NCBI RefSeq assembly: GCF_003399625.1
Contig: NZ_NBXA01000007.1
Coordinates: forward strand, 124,001-188,000
Reading direction: 5' to 3'
Source of the DNA: Subtercola boreus
GTDB lineage: Bacteria; Actinomycetota; Actinomycetes; Actinomycetales; Microbacteriaceae
DNA: 64,000 nucleotides
In this document: positions 62,115 through 64,000 of the stretch, one piece after another
Numbering within the stretch: position 1 is the first letter of the stretch
Layout of the letters: each line of letters begins with the position of its first letter
Notes under the pieces: generated by a model
Told to the model about the DNA's origin: nothing
The model's database searches: none
Seen by the model: only the letters and a program-made list of their open reading frames with translations
Position numbers and translations under genes: made by a program

Positions 62115-62918
62115 ATGAACCTTCGAACCCTTTCCTTCCTGAAGACCGCCGTCGGCCGGGCGCTCGCGGCAGCCGTGGCCGTGATGCTGCCGACCGAGTG
62201 TGTCGGGTGCGGAGCACCCGACAGCGCGCTCTGCGCGGTGTGCAGCGAGACGATCGGGGCGTCGCTGCCGCCCTCGTCTGTTCCGCTGCCCCCGCCCGGC
62301 GCCCGATCGTGCGCACTCGTCATCGAGATGCCTCCCGAGCCGCCGCTCCGGGTGTGGGCGGGCACGCCCTACGGCACAGTGGTGAGTTCGGCGCTCTCGG
62401 CGTTCAAAGAGTCGGGCCGAACCGATGCCGCCCGTTCTCTGGCCCGCGTTCTCGAATCGGCGATCCTGGATGCGCGAGCTGAGCTCGAGGGCGGGTTGCC
62501 TCCGGGCGCGGTGCTCGAGCTCACGGTCACACCGTCGTCACGCGCCGCGTTCCGCCGGCGTGGCTACCACCCGGTGGAGCTTCTCGCGGCGCGGGCGCGC
62601 GGGGTGCTCCCGCTCGTGCGCACACTGCGGGTCGCCCGGCCCGTCGTTGACCAGGCCGGCCTCGGCAGAGAGGCGCGGAGGGCGAATCTCAGCGGATCCC
62701 TGGAGGTTCGGAGCAAGCTCTCAGGGGCGCTCGACGGGCGCCATTTCCTGGTCGTCGACGATGTCATCACGACCGGTTCCACGCTGGTGGAATGCCGCAG
62801 GGCGCTGGAATCAGCGGGTGCGACGGTGTGGGGTGCGGCGACGCTCGCTTACACGCCGAAGCACCGCGGAGCATCCACCGTGCGTCCGCTGGGCGAACGG
62901 GAGGGGCAGATGGGATGA
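62115..62918 (+). CDS. ComF family protein (phosphoribosyltransferase-like)
   Basis: A 267-residue protein of the ComF family, linked to DNA uptake in competent bacteria. The N-terminal zinc-ribbon-like part has CVGCGAPDSALCAVC. The C-terminal phosphoribosyltransferase fold ends in VVDDVITTGSTLVECRRAL, the PRPP-binding loop. The ATG at 62115 is preferred over an in-frame ATG at 62073 because it starts the family N-terminus and has GGGGG upstream. The 109-base gap after lpqB holds a GGCCCGGGCC palindrome only. Active transferase activity is unproven in the family. Confidence 0.92.
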   Translation: MNLRTLSFLKTAVGRALAAAVAVMLPTECVGCGAPDSALCAVCSETIGASLPPSSVPLPPPGARSCALVIEMPPEPPLRVWAGTPYGTVVSSALSAFKESGRTDAARSLARVLESAILDARAELEGGLPPGAVLELTVTPSSRAAFRRRGYHPVELLAARARGVLPLVRTLRVARPVVDQAGLGREARRANLSGSLEVRSKLSGALDGRHFLVVDDVITTGSTLVECRRALESAGATVWGAATLAYTPKHRGASTVRPLGEREGQMG

Positions 62919-62946
62919 ACGGATGACACGGGGTGCTCCAGAGCAC

Positions 62947-63016
62947 TACGGTGGGGGAAAAGGCGCGGAAGAACTCGCTTTGGTTCCAGGGCGGCACGTC
63001 TTTTTGAGACTAGGAG
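62947..63016 (+). promoter_or_regulatory. hpf promoter-like box and ribosome site
   Basis: TACGGT at 62947-62952 resembles a -10. AGGAG at 63012-63016 is six bases before the hpf ATG. The leader of about 65 bases contains a T5 run. No -35 was recognised. Confidence 0.35.
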
Positions 63017-63022
63017 ATTGCC

Positions 63023-63739
63023 ATGGAGATCAACATCACGGGCCGAAACCTAGGGATCACCGATCGATTCCGGAGCTACGCGACCGAGAAGGCCGAGAAG
63101 GTCTCGCACCTCGCCGACCGGGCACTCGCCCTCGAGATCAAGGTGTGCCGGCACAGTTCTGCGAACGCCTCCGGTGGAGACGACCGGGTCGAGCTCACCC
63201 TCATCGGGCCCGGGCCGATCGTTCGGGCGGAGAGCGCGGGCAGCGACAAGTACGTGGCCTTCGATCTCGCGATCGCCAAGCTCCTCGAACGGATCCGGCG
63301 CGCGAAGGACCGCAAGAAGGTTCACCGCGGACAGCACCGGCCGGTCTCGCTCCGTGAGGCGTCGATGACCGACTTCAATCTCACCGACCTGAAGCCTGCC
63401 GAAGCCGAGGTGCTCGCCCAGGTGAGCACGGGAGCCGTGCAGCCGGCGCCGGCCGCGGTCGGTGCGGCAGAGTCCGAGTCGATCGATCCGGTCGAGGAGG
63501 CCTGGTCGCCGGTCGTCATCCGCACGAAGGTCTTCGCGGCGGCCCCGATGACGGTGGATGACGCGCTCTACCTGATGGAGCTCGTCGGGCACGACTTCTA
63601 CCTCTTCGTCGACTCGGAATCCGGAAGGCCGAGTGTGGTCTACCGCCGGAAGGGCTGGGACTACGGAGTGATCGGGCTCGATGACAGCGCGTCGGCGCTG
63701 CTCGTGGATGCCCGCCAGGCTGAAGGAGTTCTCTCGTAG
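63023..63739 (+). CDS. hpf: Long ribosome hibernation promotion factor
   Basis: A 238-residue long-form HPF. An N-terminal S30AE domain (about 1-105: MEINITGRNLGITDRF, AIAKLLERIRRAKDRKKVHR) binds the ribosome decoding region. A linker with Pro/Ala stretches connects it to the C-terminal dimerisation domain (about 180-235: VVIRTKVFAAAPMTVDDAL, GHDFYLFVDSESG, VVYRRKGWDYGVIGL). It inactivates ribosomes as 100S dimers in stationary phase. A ribosome site AGGAG precedes it. A 17-bp terminator hairpin separates it from secA. Confidence 0.97.
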   Translation: MEINITGRNLGITDRFRSYATEKAEKVSHLADRALALEIKVCRHSSANASGGDDRVELTLIGPGPIVRAESAGSDKYVAFDLAIAKLLERIRRAKDRKKVHRGQHRPVSLREASMTDFNLTDLKPAEAEVLAQVSTGAVQPAPAAVGAAESESIDPVEEAWSPVVIRTKVFAAAPMTVDDALYLMELVGHDFYLFVDSESGRPSVVYRRKGWDYGVIGLDDSASALLVDARQAEGVLS

Positions 63740-63770
63740 GGATCTCTCCCGCAGTATGGAGACGGACCGA

Positions 63771-63808
63771 GCTGGGGGGTGCGGCGCTGAGGCGCCGCAC
63801 CCCCCAGC
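63771..63808 (+). terminator. Strong terminator between hpf and secA
   Basis: GCTGGGGGGTGCGGCGC (63771-63787) pairs perfectly with 63792-63808 around a TGAG loop, a 17-bp stem. It is followed by GTTCGTTGG, a weak T-rich tail. Confidence 0.85.
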
Positions 63809-63839
63809 GTTCGTTGGACAGACCCTCAGGTACGACAAC

Positions 63840-63886
63840 TAGTATTGCTATGATTACCGGCTGGATCATGGCTGGTTCGGTAGGAG
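63840..63886 (+). promoter_or_regulatory. secA promoter boxes and ribosome site
   Basis: TAGTAT (63840-63845) and TATGAT (63849-63854) are candidate -10 boxes; TTGGAC at 63814-63819 is an ill-spaced -35 candidate. AGGAG at 63882-63886 is seven bases before the GTG start of secA. Confidence 0.45.
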
Positions 63887-63893
63887 ATTCAAC

Positions 63894-64000
63894 GTGGCTT
63901 CAGTTTTGGAAAAGGTCCTTCGTGTCGGCGAGGGCCGGGTGCTTCGTCGCCTCGAGAACTACGCGAAGGCGATCAACGCCCTCGAGGAGGACTTCACGCA
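63894..64000 (+). CDS. secA: Preprotein translocase ATPase SecA, 5' part
   Basis: Only the first 35 codons are in the window: [17 protein letters not shown], then [18 protein letters not shown]. These match the SecA N-terminus of Actinobacteria. SecA drives protein export through SecYEG. The GTG start has AGGAG seven bases upstream. Position after hpf is as in Mycobacterium secA1. The rest lies beyond the right edge. Confidence 0.95.
   Translation, partial: MASVLEKVLRVGEGRVLRRLENYAKAINALEEDFT

Noticed and set aside
63868-63893. Small upstream ORF overlapping the secA start
   Set aside because: The ATG at 63868 runs out of frame into secA as Arg-rich shadow sequence and has no ribosome site of its own.

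Overview
Window type: high-GC actinobacterial chromosome. Dense coding, GTG starts, 4-bp ATGA/GTGA gene overlaps, a WhiB regulator, MtrA-MtrB-LpqB and a gene order recalling the sahH-mtrA-mtrB-lpqB-comF-hpf-secA block of Mycobacterium all point to Actinobacteria. The RDD/SpoIIM/DUF58/MoxR block and the rhamnose-type surface glycan genes fit family Microbacteriaceae best; the family is an inference, the phylum is well supported. No tRNA, rRNA, CRISPR array, transposase or phage gene was seen, and no gene-free stretch exceeds about 250 bases. 

Layout. (1) 1-1704: 3' end of an acyl-CoA carboxylase beta subunit and purE. (2) 1900-38673: a roughly 37-kb surface-polysaccharide locus. It holds dTDP-L-rhamnose synthesis (rfbBD on minus, rfbCA on plus, from a shared divergent promoter), a UDP-glucuronate-decarboxylase-like enzyme, two tandem GDP-mannose 4,6-dehydratase homologues, about nine soluble or membrane-anchored glycosyltransferases, several GT-C-like polytopic proteins, a flippase-like protein, an ABC-2 export pair, an O-antigen-ligase/polymerase-like protein, a GtrA protein, a DUF4012 protein, an FkbM methyltransferase, and a secreted protein with a lysozyme-like domain and three carbohydrate-binding modules. 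(3) 38769-42392: acyl-CoA dehydrogenase, manA (which feeds mannose-6-phosphate towards GDP-mannose) and a GlxA-type AraC regulator. (4) 42619-48452: conserved actinobacterial block whiB, giant GT2/membrane protein, DUF5719, zincin-like protein and DUF3499. (5) 48515-50032: ahcY, followed by a very strong terminator. (6) 50202-57753: RDD, SpoIIM-like, DUF58, MoxR, DUF4350, DUF4129 and a GPDPase-type membrane protein. (7) 57982-64000: mtrA-mtrB-lpqB, comF-like, hpf and the start of secA. 

How it fits together. Sugar nucleotides (dTDP-L-rhamnose, a GDP-6-deoxyhexose, probably UDP-xylose) are made in the cytoplasm and assembled by the glycosyltransferases. They are then exported by the ABC pair and/or the flippase and linked or polymerised outside. 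Four of the glycosyltransferases form a paralogous family sharing an extra N-terminal domain. MtrAB-LpqB, WhiB and the MoxR block are cell-envelope and division functions, so most of the window concerns the cell surface. 

Most notable non-coding signals: many first genes of operons begin at, or one base from, the position expected for a transcription start behind a TAnnnT-like box (probable leaderless mRNAs); a mirror-symmetric divergent rfbB/rfbC promoter; an 18-bp-spaced divergent start pair; a palindrome inside the whiB promoter; and a probable ATC start codon in the DUF4012 gene.
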